NCBI GenBank assembly: GCA_024460105.1
Contig: JANFXS010000001.1
Coordinates: forward strand, 525,895-589,894
Length of the DNA stretch: 64,000 bases
Reading direction: 5' to 3'
Source: Anaerotignum faecicola
Lineage (GTDB): Bacteria > Bacillota > Clostridia > Lachnospirales > Anaerotignaceae
Shown here: one piece after another, positions 1-8,504 of the stretch
Layout of the letters: each line of letters opens with the position of its first letter
How positions within the stretch are numbered: position 1 is the stretch's first letter
Translations under genes and position numbers: made by a program
The notes under the pieces: generated by a model
The model's database searches: none
Told to the model about the DNA's origin: nothing
The model's input: the letters and a program-made list of their open reading frames with translations, nothing else

Positions 1-92
1 ACGGAAAAACCGTTCTTATCGGTAAGCCTGTACAAATCTACCGCCTTTCCATCAGGCGTTGTTCCAAATGGTTTTTTTATTATCTCAGCCAT
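1..92 (-). CDS. galM: Aldose 1-epimerase (mutarotase), N-terminal fragment
   Basis: Only the first 30 codons are inside the window; the rest lies beyond its left edge. The ATG at 92 follows a GGAGGG ribosome site. The peptide starts MAEIIKKPFGTTPDGKAV and continues through a TDKNGFSV segment, which resembles the opening of clostridial GalM proteins (FG-TPDGK-V--Y-L-N--G). Mutarotase interconverts beta- and alpha-galactose, feeding galactokinase. The gene is the last visible member of the gal cluster and starts 35 bases after the ROK kinase stop, so it is probably co-transcribed with it. The call rests on a short segment plus gene context. Confidence 0.75.
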   Translation of the reverse strand, partial: MAEIIKKPFGTTPDGKAVDLYRLTDKNGFS

Positions 93-127
93 ATTCCCTC
101 CATTTGTCAGTCTTTCGTATATAAAAA

Positions 128-1054
128 TTAAAGCAGAAGGCCGGCCGCGCCGTATATGCCCGCATCATTGCCCAGCGACGCTATTTTAAATTTGGCGTTC
201 CTGACCGCATGGAATGAATATTCCTTATAGTATTTTTCTATAAATCCGAGTATAAAATCTCCCGCTTTCGACACGCCCCCGCCTATTATATAAACTTCCG
301 GATCGCATATTTCACCGGCATGGCTTAAACCCAGGCCGAGCGCATATCCCATCTTTTCCATAACAAGCAGGCAAAGCTCATCGCCTTTTTTTGCGCCGTC
401 CACTATAGCTTTAGCGTTAACGTCGTTCAGCGACGTTTCCATGCCGCTTTCAATAAGTTTCCTTGCCTGAGCGGCCATTCCCGTTGCCGAGGCATATTGT
501 TCAAGACAGCCGTGTTTTCCGCATGTGCATTGTGATTTTTCATTTATATCTACAGTTATATGCCCTATTTCACCGGCGCTGCCGTTTTCGCCCACTATAA
601 GGCGGCCGTCGCATACAATGCCTCCGCCTACTCCCGTGCCTAAAGTTATAAAAACAATGTTCTTAAAACCCATGCCGCTGCCCTTCCACATTTCTCCGAG
701 AGCCGCGACATTTGCATCGTTGCTCGCCATAACCTTCATGCCTGTAAGCTCAGCCATACAGTCCGCTATGGAAAAAACTCCCCAACCGAGATTTACGCAT
801 CTGTGCACTATGCCGTTTTTATCGACAGGCCCCGGAACGCCCACTCCGACTCCGATAAACCGCTCCTTATCGATACCCTTTTGGTTCATTTTATTTTTAA
901 GGCTTCCGGCTATGTCGGGAAGTATGTTGTTTCCGTCACGGCTTTTGTCAGTTGGAATCTGCCATTTGTCCAAAAGCGTGCCGTCCGTTGTAAACATCCC
1001 AGCCTTAATGCTTGTCCCGCCTACGTCAACGCCGAATATATACTCTTTTTCCAT
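128..1054 (-). CDS. ROK-family sugar kinase (glucokinase-like)
   Basis: This 308-residue protein of the ROK family phosphorylates a hexose with ATP in the cytoplasm, most likely glucose. The N-terminal phosphate loop is DVGGTSIKAG. Downstream are a GEIGH motif and the ROK zinc signature CTCGKHGCLEQY at about residues 175-186. The ATG at 1054 is preferred over an upstream in-frame start at 1102: it has an AGAGG site about 10 bases upstream and avoids a 43-base overlap with galT, whose stop lies 5 bases before it. Sitting between galT and galM, it probably uses glucose released from galactosides. Substrate specificity cannot be read from sequence alone; N-acetylhexosamine or other hexoses remain possible. 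Confidence 0.85.
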   Translation of the reverse strand: MEKEYIFGVDVGGTSIKAGMFTTDGTLLDKWQIPTDKSRDGNNILPDIAGSLKNKMNQKGIDKERFIGVGVGVPGPVDKNGIVHRCVNLGWGVFSIADCMAELTGMKVMASNDANVAALGEMWKGSGMGFKNIVFITLGTGVGGGIVCDGRLIVGENGSAGEIGHITVDINEKSQCTCGKHGCLEQYASATGMAAQARKLIESGMETSLNDVNAKAIVDGAKKGDELCLLVMEKMGYALGLGLSHAGEICDPEVYIIGGGVSKAGDFILGFIEKYYKEYSFHAVRNAKFKIASLGNDAGIYGAAGLLL

Positions 1055-1059
1055 ATATG

Positions 1060-2568
1060 CTAAACCTCTTCTTCCCCGCCGATGAAGGATATAAAACGCC
1101 AAAACGCGTCCTGTCCTTCACTGTTGTTTTTGAATACGCCGGCGTCCTCAAGCACTTCCATGAAAACTCTGCCTACCTCGTCTTCAACAATGTCCGATAT
1201 GTTTTCTTTTGAAACAGAATCGTATTTTTTGAGAAATTCTTCGGCCCATACGGCATGCTTTGCCGTTTTTTCATTGCTTTTTAAATCGCCGCCTTCAAGG
1301 ATAATCGTTTCCATGGTTTTAAGTTCGTCTTTAAGCCTTGCGGGCAGTACGGCAAGGCCCATAACTTCAATTAAGCCTATATTTTCTTTTTTAATATGGT
1401 GCAGTTTCTCATGCGGGTGATAGTATCCCATAGGATGCTCCGGCGTCGTTATATTGTTCCTCAAAACAAGATCCATTTGAAACCTTTCGCCTTTTCTGCG
1501 GGCTATAGGCGTAATTGTGTTATGGGGCGTTCCGTCCGTTTCCGCAAATACAAACGCCTTCTCATCGGTGTAAGCGCGCCATGCAGTCAGTATTTTATCC
1601 GATACTTCAACAAGCGTTTCATCATCGCCGCATTCAAGGCGTATAACCGACATTGGCCAATTTACTATGCCCGCCTTTACGCCGCCGAACCCTTTAATTT
1701 TGAAGCTCCGCTTTATGCCGGCTTTTTCCATGGCAAACGTATACCTGCCGCCTTGGAAATGGTCATGAGAAAGTATAGACCCGCCTACAATAGGCAAATC
1801 GGCGTTGCTGCCTATAAAATAGTGTGGAAAAAGTTTGATGAAATCAAGCATTTTCCTGAAAGCGTCTTTTTCTATTTTCATCGGAACATGCCTGCTGTTG
1901 AAAACAATGCAGTGCTCATTATAATACACATACGGAGAATATTGGAAAAACCATTTACAGCCGTTTATTTTAATAGGAATAATCCTGTGGTTTTGTCTTG
2001 CGGGATGATTTATGCTCCCCGCGTATCCTTCGTTTTCCGCGCACAGCATACACTTTGGATACCCGCTTTGCGGAGCGTTTTTGGCCGCGGCAATATCCCG
2101 CGGATCCTTTTCCGGCTTAGACATGTTAATTGTAATATCCAAATCGCCGTACTCCGTAGACGTTACCCAGCGTATATCTTTTTCAATGCGGTAACGCCGT
2201 ATATAATCCGTATCGCAGCTGAATTTATAATACCAGTCTGTAGCCATCTGCGCGCCCTTATCATACATTGCGTTAAATTTGCTTATAACGTCGCTCGGCC
2301 TTGGGGTCATAACGCCCATAAACTTAGTGTCGAAAAGATCCCTCTGAGTTACCGTATCCTCAATTATCCCCTTTTCGACTGCATAATCAGTAATTATTTT
2401 AAGCACGTTTTCCAAAGACGTATCTTCAAGCGAAACGTGGCTTTCTTCATATGAGTCCATGCCCAGCAGGCTTATAAAGCCGTTTATTATATATATTACG
2501 TCGCTTTCCCGAATAAGCCCGGTTGTAAGGCCGTATCCCGCAAGCGCTTTTATGGCGGCGTTTATCAT
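1060..2568 (-). CDS. galT: Galactose-1-phosphate uridylyltransferase, Gram-positive (GalT2) type
   Basis: The 502-residue protein matches the long Firmicute form of UDP-glucose--hexose-1-phosphate uridylyltransferase, about 490-500 residues, which differs from the roughly 350-residue E. coli GalT. Visible features are conserved YPKCMLCAENEG and SILSHDHFQGG segments; the HDHFQ histidines match the catalytic HxHxQ motif. It transfers UMP from UDP-glucose to galactose-1-phosphate. The ATG at 2568 lies 8 bases after AAAGGAGG; a TTG at 2574 is too close to that site. The galE stop overlaps the ribosome site, so the two genes are translationally close. It is the third enzyme of the galK-galE-galT series. 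Confidence 0.95.
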   Translation of the reverse strand: MINAAIKALAGYGLTTGLIRESDVIYIINGFISLLGMDSYEESHVSLEDTSLENVLKIITDYAVEKGIIEDTVTQRDLFDTKFMGVMTPRPSDVISKFNAMYDKGAQMATDWYYKFSCDTDYIRRYRIEKDIRWVTSTEYGDLDITINMSKPEKDPRDIAAAKNAPQSGYPKCMLCAENEGYAGSINHPARQNHRIIPIKINGCKWFFQYSPYVYYNEHCIVFNSRHVPMKIEKDAFRKMLDFIKLFPHYFIGSNADLPIVGGSILSHDHFQGGRYTFAMEKAGIKRSFKIKGFGGVKAGIVNWPMSVIRLECGDDETLVEVSDKILTAWRAYTDEKAFVFAETDGTPHNTITPIARRKGERFQMDLVLRNNITTPEHPMGYYHPHEKLHHIKKENIGLIEVMGLAVLPARLKDELKTMETIILEGGDLKSNEKTAKHAVWAEEFLKKYDSVSKENISDIVEDEVGRVFMEVLEDAGVFKNNSEGQDAFWRFISFIGGEEEV

Positions 2569-2582
2569 CGGCAATACCTCCT

Positions 2583-3566
2583 TTAATATCCGTTCGGGTG
2601 GTTTTTATGCCATTTCCATGCAGAAGATATAATTTCGTCCAAGCTGTTATGGCGCGGGTTCCAGCCGAGTATGTCCACAGCCTTTTTGCTTGAAGCTATA
2701 AGTTTGGCGGGGTCCCCGGCACGGCGCGGCGATTCTTCCGCCGAAATGCCGCACCCCGTAACTTTTCTTGCCGCGTCAATAACCTCCTTAACAGTGAAGC
2801 CTACGCCGTTGCCCAAGTTAAATATATCGCTTCCGCCGCCTTTTAAGAGATACTCGACGGCAAGGATATGCGCGTCGGCAAGATCCGTCACATGTATATA
2901 ATCCCTAACGCATGTCCCGTCTTTCGTCGGATAATCCGTACCGAAAATACTTATCGATTCCCTTTTGCCCAGCGGCACTTGAAGTATAAGAGGTATCAAA
3001 TGGCTTTCGGGATTATGCGCCTCTCCTATTTCGCCGCTTTCGTCGGCGCCGCAGGCATTAAAATACCTTAGCGAAACATATCTTATACCGTACGCTTCAG
3101 AAGCCCATTTAAACATTTTTTCCATTGCAAGCTTTGTTTCGCCGTATGGATTTGTCGGTTCCGCGGGATCGCTTTCAAGTATAGGCACGCTTTTAGGTTC
3201 GCCGTATGTTGCGGCCGTTGAGGAAAATACAATTTTATCAATGCCGTTATCAACCATGCTTTCAAGAAGCGTTTCGGTTTTGCACAAGTTGTTTTTATAG
3301 TATTTAAGCGGTTTTGCAACGCTTTCTCCCACAAGGGAAAAGGCTGCAAAATGAATTGCCGCGTCTATTTTCTCTCTCTTAAAAAGGCCGTCCAAAAAAA
3401 CCTTATCTCCTATATCCCCTTCATAAAATTTCGCACGCCTGTCAACAGCCTGTTTATACCCCGTTACAAGGTTATCAACAACTATGACTTCGTACCCTTT
3501 ATCACAAAGCGCCTTGACGGTGTGGCTTCCTATATAACCGGCTCCGCCCAGAACAAGTATTGACAT
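2583..3566 (-). CDS. galE: UDP-glucose 4-epimerase
   Basis: This 327-residue short-chain dehydrogenase-type epimerase interconverts UDP-galactose and UDP-glucose with bound NAD. It has the N-terminal Rossmann motif GGAGYIGSH, the SSTAATYG region, and the catalytic Tyr-Lys pair in NPYGETK at about residues 146-152. C-terminal elements such as DYIHVTDLADAH are typical of GalE. A GTG at 3569 is also in frame, but the ATG at 3566 sits 7 bases after AGGGAGG and is the better start. The gene lies between galK (15 bases upstream) and galT in one operon. Confidence 0.95.
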   Translation of the reverse strand: MSILVLGGAGYIGSHTVKALCDKGYEVIVVDNLVTGYKQAVDRRAKFYEGDIGDKVFLDGLFKREKIDAAIHFAAFSLVGESVAKPLKYYKNNLCKTETLLESMVDNGIDKIVFSSTAATYGEPKSVPILESDPAEPTNPYGETKLAMEKMFKWASEAYGIRYVSLRYFNACGADESGEIGEAHNPESHLIPLILQVPLGKRESISIFGTDYPTKDGTCVRDYIHVTDLADAHILAVEYLLKGGGSDIFNLGNGVGFTVKEVIDAARKVTGCGISAEESPRRAGDPAKLIASSKKAVDILGWNPRHNSLDEIISSAWKWHKNHPNGY

Positions 3567-3581
3567 CACAATTCCTCCCTT

Positions 3582-4853
3582 TTATTTTTTTGAAGTTAGC
3601 TCCGCGCCGCCCATAGCTCGGATCGAAAGCACATGGCAGCAGCCTTTGCCAACCGCCTTTTCAATTTTTTCTTTAAAACTTCCTACAAGCTCCGACGGTA
3701 CAAACGCCTGCACCGTGCCTGCAAATCCGCCTCCATGCACGCGGTATGCCCCTTTATCCTTTAGGAAAGCATGGCAAAGACAAAGCACATAAGCAACAGC
3801 CTGTTCCCTGTCGCTTCCGCATACGCTTACATTCTGAAGGTACATAAAAGAAGAATATCCCGACTGCCTGATTGTATTCAAAAATTCATCAAAATTACCG
3901 TTCTGTAAATATTCGGCTTCTTTCAGCGCCCGTTCGTTATCGTCAAAAAAATGGACGGCCCGCATAAAAGCCCTGTCGCCGAACTTGTCTCGTATATCAG
4001 CGGCGTTCTCCAAAACAGAATTTATGTCCGTTTCCCTCAATACTTCTTTGCCGAAATAAGACGCAACCTCTTTCATTTCTTTCGGTATTGCCGCATACTC
4101 CGGCGTTAAGTCGGCGTGATCCGCCCCGCTGTCGATTATGCAAAGGGCATACCCGGCTTTTGAAAAATCAAAATCTATCTTTTTTACAACAGGGTTATCC
4201 GTATCCTTAAAGTCTATGGCGACAATATTTCCAACTGACGACGCCATTTGATCCATAAGCCCGCTTGGTTTTCCGAAATATACGTTTTCCGCAAACTGCC
4301 CTATCTGCGCAATCTTGACGCTGTCCACGGCGCCGCCGCAAAAAAGGCCGTTCATAACCGTCCCCACAATAACTTCAAAAGCGGCCGACGACGACAGCCC
4401 GCTGCCCTTAAGCACGCTTGAAACGGCGTACATATTAAAGCCTTTTATATTGTATCCTTCTTTTGCAAGCCCCGCCGCAACCCCTCGTATAATAGCAGAC
4501 GACGTATTTTCCTCTTCCTTCACAGGTTTGAGGTTCATTATATCTATTTCAACCATTTTATATCCTTCGGAGAGTATACGGATAACGTTTGTGCCGTTTT
4601 CAGCCGCGGCGGCAAGTATATCCATATCAATAGCGGCGGCAAGCACACAGCCGTGCTGATGATCCGTATGGTTGCCGCCTATTTCCGTCCTGCCCGGAGC
4701 CGAAAATATGCGAACGGATGCATTGTCCTTAAAAGTTTTCCTGTACATCCCGGCTGCTTTCTCAACACGTCCTTCGTAATAATCCCTGTTGTCGTTAAAC
4801 CTTGGATAAGCGGCTTCAAAATTTTCCTGCGGTATATTTATCATATCAGGCAA
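3582..4853 (-). CDS. galK: Galactokinase
   Basis: This 423-residue GHMP-family kinase makes galactose-1-phosphate, the first step of the Leloir pathway. Family motifs are the galactose-binding GRTEIGGNHTDH near residue 54, the ATP loop KGSGLSSSAAFEV, the catalytic PSGLMDQMAS, and the C-terminal VHGGGFAGTVQAF. A TTG at 4853 is the likely start because it lies 8 bases after AGGAGG; the next ATG at 4844 is 17 bases away from that site. The upstream neighbour is a small membrane protein ending 18 bases before it, which suggests the gal transcript begins ahead of that gene. Confidence 0.95.
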   Translation of the reverse strand: MPDMINIPQENFEAAYPRFNDNRDYYEGRVEKAAGMYRKTFKDNASVRIFSAPGRTEIGGNHTDHQHGCVLAAAIDMDILAAAAENGTNVIRILSEGYKMVEIDIMNLKPVKEEENTSSAIIRGVAAGLAKEGYNIKGFNMYAVSSVLKGSGLSSSAAFEVIVGTVMNGLFCGGAVDSVKIAQIGQFAENVYFGKPSGLMDQMASSVGNIVAIDFKDTDNPVVKKIDFDFSKAGYALCIIDSGADHADLTPEYAAIPKEMKEVASYFGKEVLRETDINSVLENAADIRDKFGDRAFMRAVHFFDDNERALKEAEYLQNGNFDEFLNTIRQSGYSSFMYLQNVSVCGSDREQAVAYVLCLCHAFLKDKGAYRVHGGGFAGTVQAFVPSELVGSFKEKIEKAVGKGCCHVLSIRAMGGAELTSKK

Positions 4854-4871
4854 AATAAAAACCTCCTGTCA

Positions 4872-5102
4872 TTATCTGTATATAAACGCTGCGGCAAGGG
4901 CAACGATAAGGGCGGCCACAATGGCAAAAATAATTTTATCCATAGTTTTAAGAGATACGTCGATTTTGTCATACAGGCCATGCTTCATGGTTAAAATTTT
5001 TGCCTCTATGCCCCTGATATTTTTTTCCTTCTCTTCAAGTTGTTTTTCCTTTTCCTCAAGCTCCCTTTGCTTTAAAAGCAGGGCTTCCTCATCAATCGCC
5101 AT
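4872..5102 (-). CDS. Small coiled-coil protein with C-terminal membrane anchor
   Basis: A 76-residue protein I do not recognise. Residues 1-30 are a heptad-like, Glu/Lys-rich coiled coil (repeated EEKEKQLEEKEK pattern). Residues about 55-75 form one hydrophobic helix ending in IYR, so it looks tail-anchored with the coiled coil in the cytoplasm. The ATG at 5102 follows AAGGAG with good spacing. It is the first gene after a 270-base leader and directly precedes galK, so it is probably the first cistron of the gal transcript. No function can be assigned. Confidence 0.65.
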   Translation of the reverse strand: MAIDEEALLLKQRELEEKEKQLEEKEKNIRGIEAKILTMKHGLYDKIDVSLKTMDKIIFAIVAALIVALAAAFIYR

Positions 5103-5119
5103 ATTAAAACTCCTTTATT

Positions 5120-5156
5120 AAAACAAAAAATCCGGCCGTTCCGCATATACAGGCCG
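5120..5156 (-). terminator. GC-rich hairpin plus T-run ahead of the gal operon (possible attenuator)
   Basis: Read on the minus strand, CGGCC (5156-5152) pairs with GGCCG (5138-5134) and is followed by ATTTTTTGTTTT. It lies just before the ribosome site of the 76-residue gene at 5102, inside a long leader. This is the arrangement expected of a leader terminator, but the stem is short, so the role is inferred. Confidence 0.35.
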
Positions 5157-5375
5157 CCGCGCCGATACAACATACTCTTATTACTTTTTCCCTTGCTGGG
5201 ATTAATTAAATTAAGAAAGCCGCAATCTTCAAAGCATTGCCGACAGCCCTTGAAAATCCGGCTAACTTTATAATATATACGGGAGTATGCCCCCAGCATG
5301 TTTTCCATTCGGTATTGTTTAAGCTTTTGACTGTTCCGCTGAACGTCGGAAAGCAATAATATTACTCAATGTAAA

Positions 5376-5381
5376 ATTATA
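5376..5381 (-). promoter_or_regulatory. Candidate -10 box for the gal leader
   Basis: A perfect TATAAT reads on the minus strand, about 275 bases before the first gal-cluster gene. A good -35 hexamer is not evident at 16-18 bases (AT-rich TTTTTA only), so this is a candidate only. Confidence 0.3.
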
Positions 5382-5461
5382 CTCCGCCGAACCCCAATAA
5401 AAAACCGTCTGCGCTTTTCCTAAACAAAAACTCCTGCCCTTCGGGGTTCTGTTTTTCAAAC

Positions 5462-5523
5462 GCACATGACAATAATGTGCTGCCGACAGCCCAAATCCCC
5501 CGGCAGATTTCGCCGGAGGATTT
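5462..5523 (-). terminator. Hairpins downstream of mglC
   Basis: On the minus strand, 13 bases after the mglC stop, AAATCCTCCGGC (5523-5512) pairs with GCCGGGGGATTT (5504-5493). The single odd pair is T-G on this strand but C-A on the other, so the structure favours minus-strand RNA. A second hairpin GCACAT/ATGTGC follows at 5480-5462. Neither has a clear T-run, so it may be a weak terminator or a 3' stabilising structure of the mgl message. Confidence 0.4.
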
Positions 5524-5535
5524 AAAGCTTATTGA

Positions 5536-6561
5536 TTATTTTTTAGCAATATACTTGCGCACGTCAATAGCAACCGCAAGAATAATTATAAGGCCTTTAA
5601 TAATATACTGCAAGTAAGCGTTAACTCCCAGATAATACAAACTGTAGTTAATTACCTGAAGTATTATAACGCCGATTAAAACGCCGGGTATCGTGCCGAC
5701 GCCGCCGGAGAACGAAACGCCGCCTATAACGCACCCGCTTATTGCGTCAAGATCATAGTTGAGGCCGGTTGAAGTCGTAACGCTCTGTACGCGACCCGCT
5801 TCCAAGAATGCGGCCGTTCCGTAAAGCACTCCGGCTATAAGATATACAAGCATTATGCTCCTTGCCACGTTAACGCCGCTTACAGCCGCCGCTTCAGGGT
5901 TTCCGCCGATTGCAAACATATTCTTGCCTATAGTGGTCTTATTCCATATAACCCACATAATAACGGCGCAGATTATCAGGAATATAACAAGATTGGGCAC
6001 AACGCCGAAACCTAAATTCTTGCCGTTTACAAGCTCGATATATCTTGAATCGAGGCTTGCAATAGGCTGCGCCCCGCCTTTTTGGCTGTCGATATAAAGG
6101 CAGAGAACGCCGTATGCTATAAGCTGCGTTCCCAGAGAAATAATAAACGCATGCATATGAAGCTTTGCAACGCCGAAACCGTTAAGCAGGCAGAACGCCG
6201 TGCAGACAACTATAGACAAAAGGAGCGGAACTATCATTGGAAGGGGCTCCGTTATCCCCGGATACATCCTTGACGCATAAGTAACGCTTTGCAGAAGCGA
6301 AGCGGAAACAGCGGCGCCGCATCCCAATATACGGCCGGCCGAAAGGTCTGTCCCCGTTAATACAATCATGCCCGCAACACCCAGGGCAAGTATTCCCCTC
6401 GTTGAGGCCTGCGCAAGTATTTTCCACATATTGTTTGCCGAAGCAAAGCTCGGCTCCACAATAAAAACGCCTATAATCATAATTCCAAGAATTAAATACA
6501 GGGCATAATCCAAAAGTATTTCGCTCCACGGCCTTCCGCCGCGTAATTTTGTCTTATCCAT
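5536..6561 (-). CDS. mglC: Galactose/methyl-galactoside ABC transporter permease
   Basis: The 341-residue protein is a multi-helix permease of the ribose/galactose (BPD_transp_2) family. About eight to ten hydrophobic stretches run from residue 13 to the end, with conserved segments such as GMIVLTGTDLS, FAIGGNPEAAAVSGVNV and the GVGTIPGVLIGV loop. It forms the membrane channel driven by MglA. The ATG at 6561 follows AGAAGGAGGG. It is 18 bases after mglA and ends the mglBAC set. Galactose specificity is inferred from the adjacent MglB and gal genes. Confidence 0.93.
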   Translation of the reverse strand: MDKTKLRGGRPWSEILLDYALYLILGIMIIGVFIVEPSFASANNMWKILAQASTRGILALGVAGMIVLTGTDLSAGRILGCGAAVSASLLQSVTYASRMYPGITEPLPMIVPLLLSIVVCTAFCLLNGFGVAKLHMHAFIISLGTQLIAYGVLCLYIDSQKGGAQPIASLDSRYIELVNGKNLGFGVVPNLVIFLIICAVIMWVIWNKTTIGKNMFAIGGNPEAAAVSGVNVARSIMLVYLIAGVLYGTAAFLEAGRVQSVTTSTGLNYDLDAISGCVIGGVSFSGGVGTIPGVLIGVIILQVINYSLYYLGVNAYLQYIIKGLIIILAVAIDVRKYIAKK

Positions 6562-6579
6562 GGTGTACCCTCCTTCTAA

Positions 6580-8091
6580 CTAAATATACTTCGCCGCAAG
6601 GCGCATAATCTCTTCCTGTGTAGCGTCTTTAATATCAAGTATTCCTGCAAGGCGGCCGTTGCTCATAACCATTATGCGGTCGCATATCCCTAAAAGCTCC
6701 GGCATTTCGCTTGACACAACCATAACGCTCTTGCCCTCGTTGGCAAGGTTTATTATAAGCTGGTAAATTTCGTATTTTGCCCCTACGTCAATTCCCCTTG
6801 TAGGCTCGTCAAGAAGCAGTATTTCCGGTTTTGTCAAAAGCCACCTTCCGAGTATAACTTTTTGCTGGTTGCCGCCGGAAAGCGTCCTTATATGGGTCTT
6901 TTGCGACGGCGTTTTAACACGCATGCTCTCCACAACCCACTTTGTGTCCTCCCCCATTTTTGACGCCGACAGGAGGAAATACTTTTTGTAGCTTTTTAAG
7001 TTTGAAATAACCGAATTAAACGTTATGCTCATACCTCCGAATATGCCTGTGGCGCGCCGTTCTTCCGTCAGCATGGCAAATCCGTTTTTAATGGCGTCCC
7101 TGGAGTTCCTGTTTAAAACAGGTTTCCCGTCTTTTATTATCTCGCCGCTTTCGTGGCGTGCAATTCCGAATATAGTTTCCAAAAGTTCCGTCCTACGGCT
7201 GCCTACAAGCCCGGCAACGCCCAGTATCTCACCCTTCCTGAGTTCAAACGAAACATCTTGGCAGCTGGGCTGATATTTGCCCGTAAGGTTTTTAACCTCC
7301 ATTACAACCTCGCCCGGCTTATTTGTCTTAGGCGGGAAACGATCCGTTAAATCCCTTCCTACCATCAGCTTTATGATTTTATCCGTCGTAAGATCCTTTG
7401 CGCTTTCAGTGGCTACCCACTGGCCGTCGCGCATTACTGTGACATCGTCGGAAATACGGAGTATTTCTTCCATTTTATGGCTTATATAAACCATTGCAAC
7501 TCCGCGCTGTCTCAGTTTATTTATTATATCGAATAAGTGCTCCACTTCTTCCTGTGTAAGGGATGAAGTCGGCTCGTCCAACACAAGTATTTTAGCGTTG
7601 TATGAAACGGCTTTTGCTATTTCAACCATTTGCCTTTGAGATACGCTTAATTTGCCGATTATCGTCCTGGGATCAACCGGTATATCAAATTCATCGAATA
7701 CTTCCTTCGTTTTTCGGTACATTTGGCTGTGGCTTATAAAGCCCATATTTTTAGGGAACCTTCCCAGCCATATATTTTCCATAACGCTCCGTTTAAGCAC
7801 CTGGTTAAGTTCCTGGTGCACCATTGCAACCCCATTGTCAAGGGCGTTTTTAGGTCCTGTGAACATTGCGTCCTTTCCGTCTATAATTATTTTCCCGGCG
7901 TCGGCTTTATATATGCCGAAAAGGCATTTCATAAGCGTCGATTTCCCGGCGCCGTTTTCCCCCATAAGCGCATGGACAGTTCCCGGCCTTAATTTAAGCT
8001 GTGCGTGATCCAAAGCCTTCACGCCGGGGAACTGTTTTTCTATATCTGTCATTTCCAGAACATATCCTGTTTTTTCCAATACTGCTGCCAC
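6580..8091 (-). CDS. mglA: Galactose/methyl-galactoside ABC transporter ATP-binding protein
   Basis: A 503-residue protein with two fused ABC domains, as usual for MglA/RbsA. The first half has Walker [10 protein letters not shown] near residue 45, the signature [14 protein letters not shown] and Walker [11 protein letters not shown]. The second half has a degenerate phosphate loop ([11 protein letters not shown]) but an intact [14 protein letters not shown] signature and [12 protein letters not shown]. The start is a GTG at 8091, chosen because the next in-frame ATG would cut into the conserved [16 protein letters not shown] opening. It is separated from mglB by 413 bases holding two hairpins, so subunit ratios may be set by RNA processing or partial termination. 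Confidence 0.94.
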   Translation of the reverse strand: MAAVLEKTGYVLEMTDIEKQFPGVKALDHAQLKLRPGTVHALMGENGAGKSTLMKCLFGIYKADAGKIIIDGKDAMFTGPKNALDNGVAMVHQELNQVLKRSVMENIWLGRFPKNMGFISHSQMYRKTKEVFDEFDIPVDPRTIIGKLSVSQRQMVEIAKAVSYNAKILVLDEPTSSLTQEEVEHLFDIINKLRQRGVAMVYISHKMEEILRISDDVTVMRDGQWVATESAKDLTTDKIIKLMVGRDLTDRFPPKTNKPGEVVMEVKNLTGKYQPSCQDVSFELRKGEILGVAGLVGSRRTELLETIFGIARHESGEIIKDGKPVLNRNSRDAIKNGFAMLTEERRATGIFGGMSITFNSVISNLKSYKKYFLLSASKMGEDTKWVVESMRVKTPSQKTHIRTLSGGNQQKVILGRWLLTKPEILLLDEPTRGIDVGAKYEIYQLIINLANEGKSVMVVSSEMPELLGICDRIMVMSNGRLAGILDIKDATQEEIMRLAAKYI

Positions 8092-8193
8092 TTAACTCAC
8101 CACACTTCCCGTTTTCTTCTGAAAAAGTTATGTAATATTATTTACATAACAAAAAATGTATATACCGTTTTTTGTTTATTATTTCAGCCAATT

Positions 8194-8235
8194 ACAGCGC
8201 CTCCCCCGCTGTTGGCCGGGGACGCCCGGCGCTGT
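8194..8235 (-). other. Strong two-tier hairpin in the mglB-mglA spacer
   Basis: ACAGCGCC (8194-8201) is complementary to GGCGCTGT (8228-8235). Inside it, TCCCC and GGGGA can pair around a GC-rich loop. No T-run follows on the minus strand. It lies 103 bases before the mglA start and could be a processing or stability element of the mgl message; this role is inferred. Confidence 0.5.
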
Positions 8236-8402
8236 GTTATCCGGTAATTTTTACGGCCGGAAAACCAGTCTTGAAGCGCCTGTTCCTTTAACTCTGCATT
8301 TTAAGGCAAAATAGCCGAAACAAATATTCATCCCGCATTTACTTCGGCGGTATCATTCTTTATGTTTCCCAATAATACGAAAAATACTTCATTAGAACAG
8401 AA

Positions 8403-8429
8403 CGCACAGCAGGTAAAATCTGCTGTGCG
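8403..8429 (-). terminator. Perfect hairpin after mglB
   Basis: CGCACAGCAG (8403-8412) and CTGCTGTGCG (8420-8429) form a perfect 10-bp stem with a 7-base loop, 76 bases past the mglB stop. On the minus strand it is followed by TTCTGTTCT, only moderately T-rich. It probably acts as a partial terminator or 3' guard that raises mglB over mglAC, as in other binding-protein operons. Confidence 0.5.
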
Positions 8430-8504
8430 CCCCAAATAAAAACTAATGTTTAATTATTCTGAATATGGAGCAAACGGCATAATGCCGGCGTGCCTTTTTG
8501 GCTG

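Larger units (their letters stand above)
5103..5381 (-). ncRNA. Structured leader or small RNA candidate upstream of the gal operon
   Basis: The stretch between a TATAAT box (minus strand, 5381-5376) and the first gal-cluster gene has no convincing ORF but shows several pairings: TTCCG/CGGAA (5351-5347 with 5338-5334), CATACTC/GAGTATG over long range (5289-5283 with 5177-5171), and GCAAT/ATTGC (5240-5236 with 5226-5222). A GC-rich hairpin with a T-run ends it. This fits a cis-acting leader or an independent RNA of about 240 bases. I could not match it to a riboswitch class I know. The weak -35 and hand-found stems limit confidence. Confidence 0.35.
8092..8504. other. Non-coding spacer between mglB and mglA
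   Basis: 413 bases without a credible gene. Apart from the two hairpins at 8194-8235 and 8403-8429, I see no second ribosome site or promoter that I would defend. Confidence 0.6.

Noticed and set aside
1396-2454. 352-codon plus-strand frame opposite galT
   Set aside because: Shadow of galT; no start signal and a composition unlike real proteins.
5072-5356. 94-codon minus-strand reading frame in the gal leader
   Set aside because: It overlaps the start of the 76-residue gene, has no ribosome site and no domain; the hairpins in the region suit a leader better.
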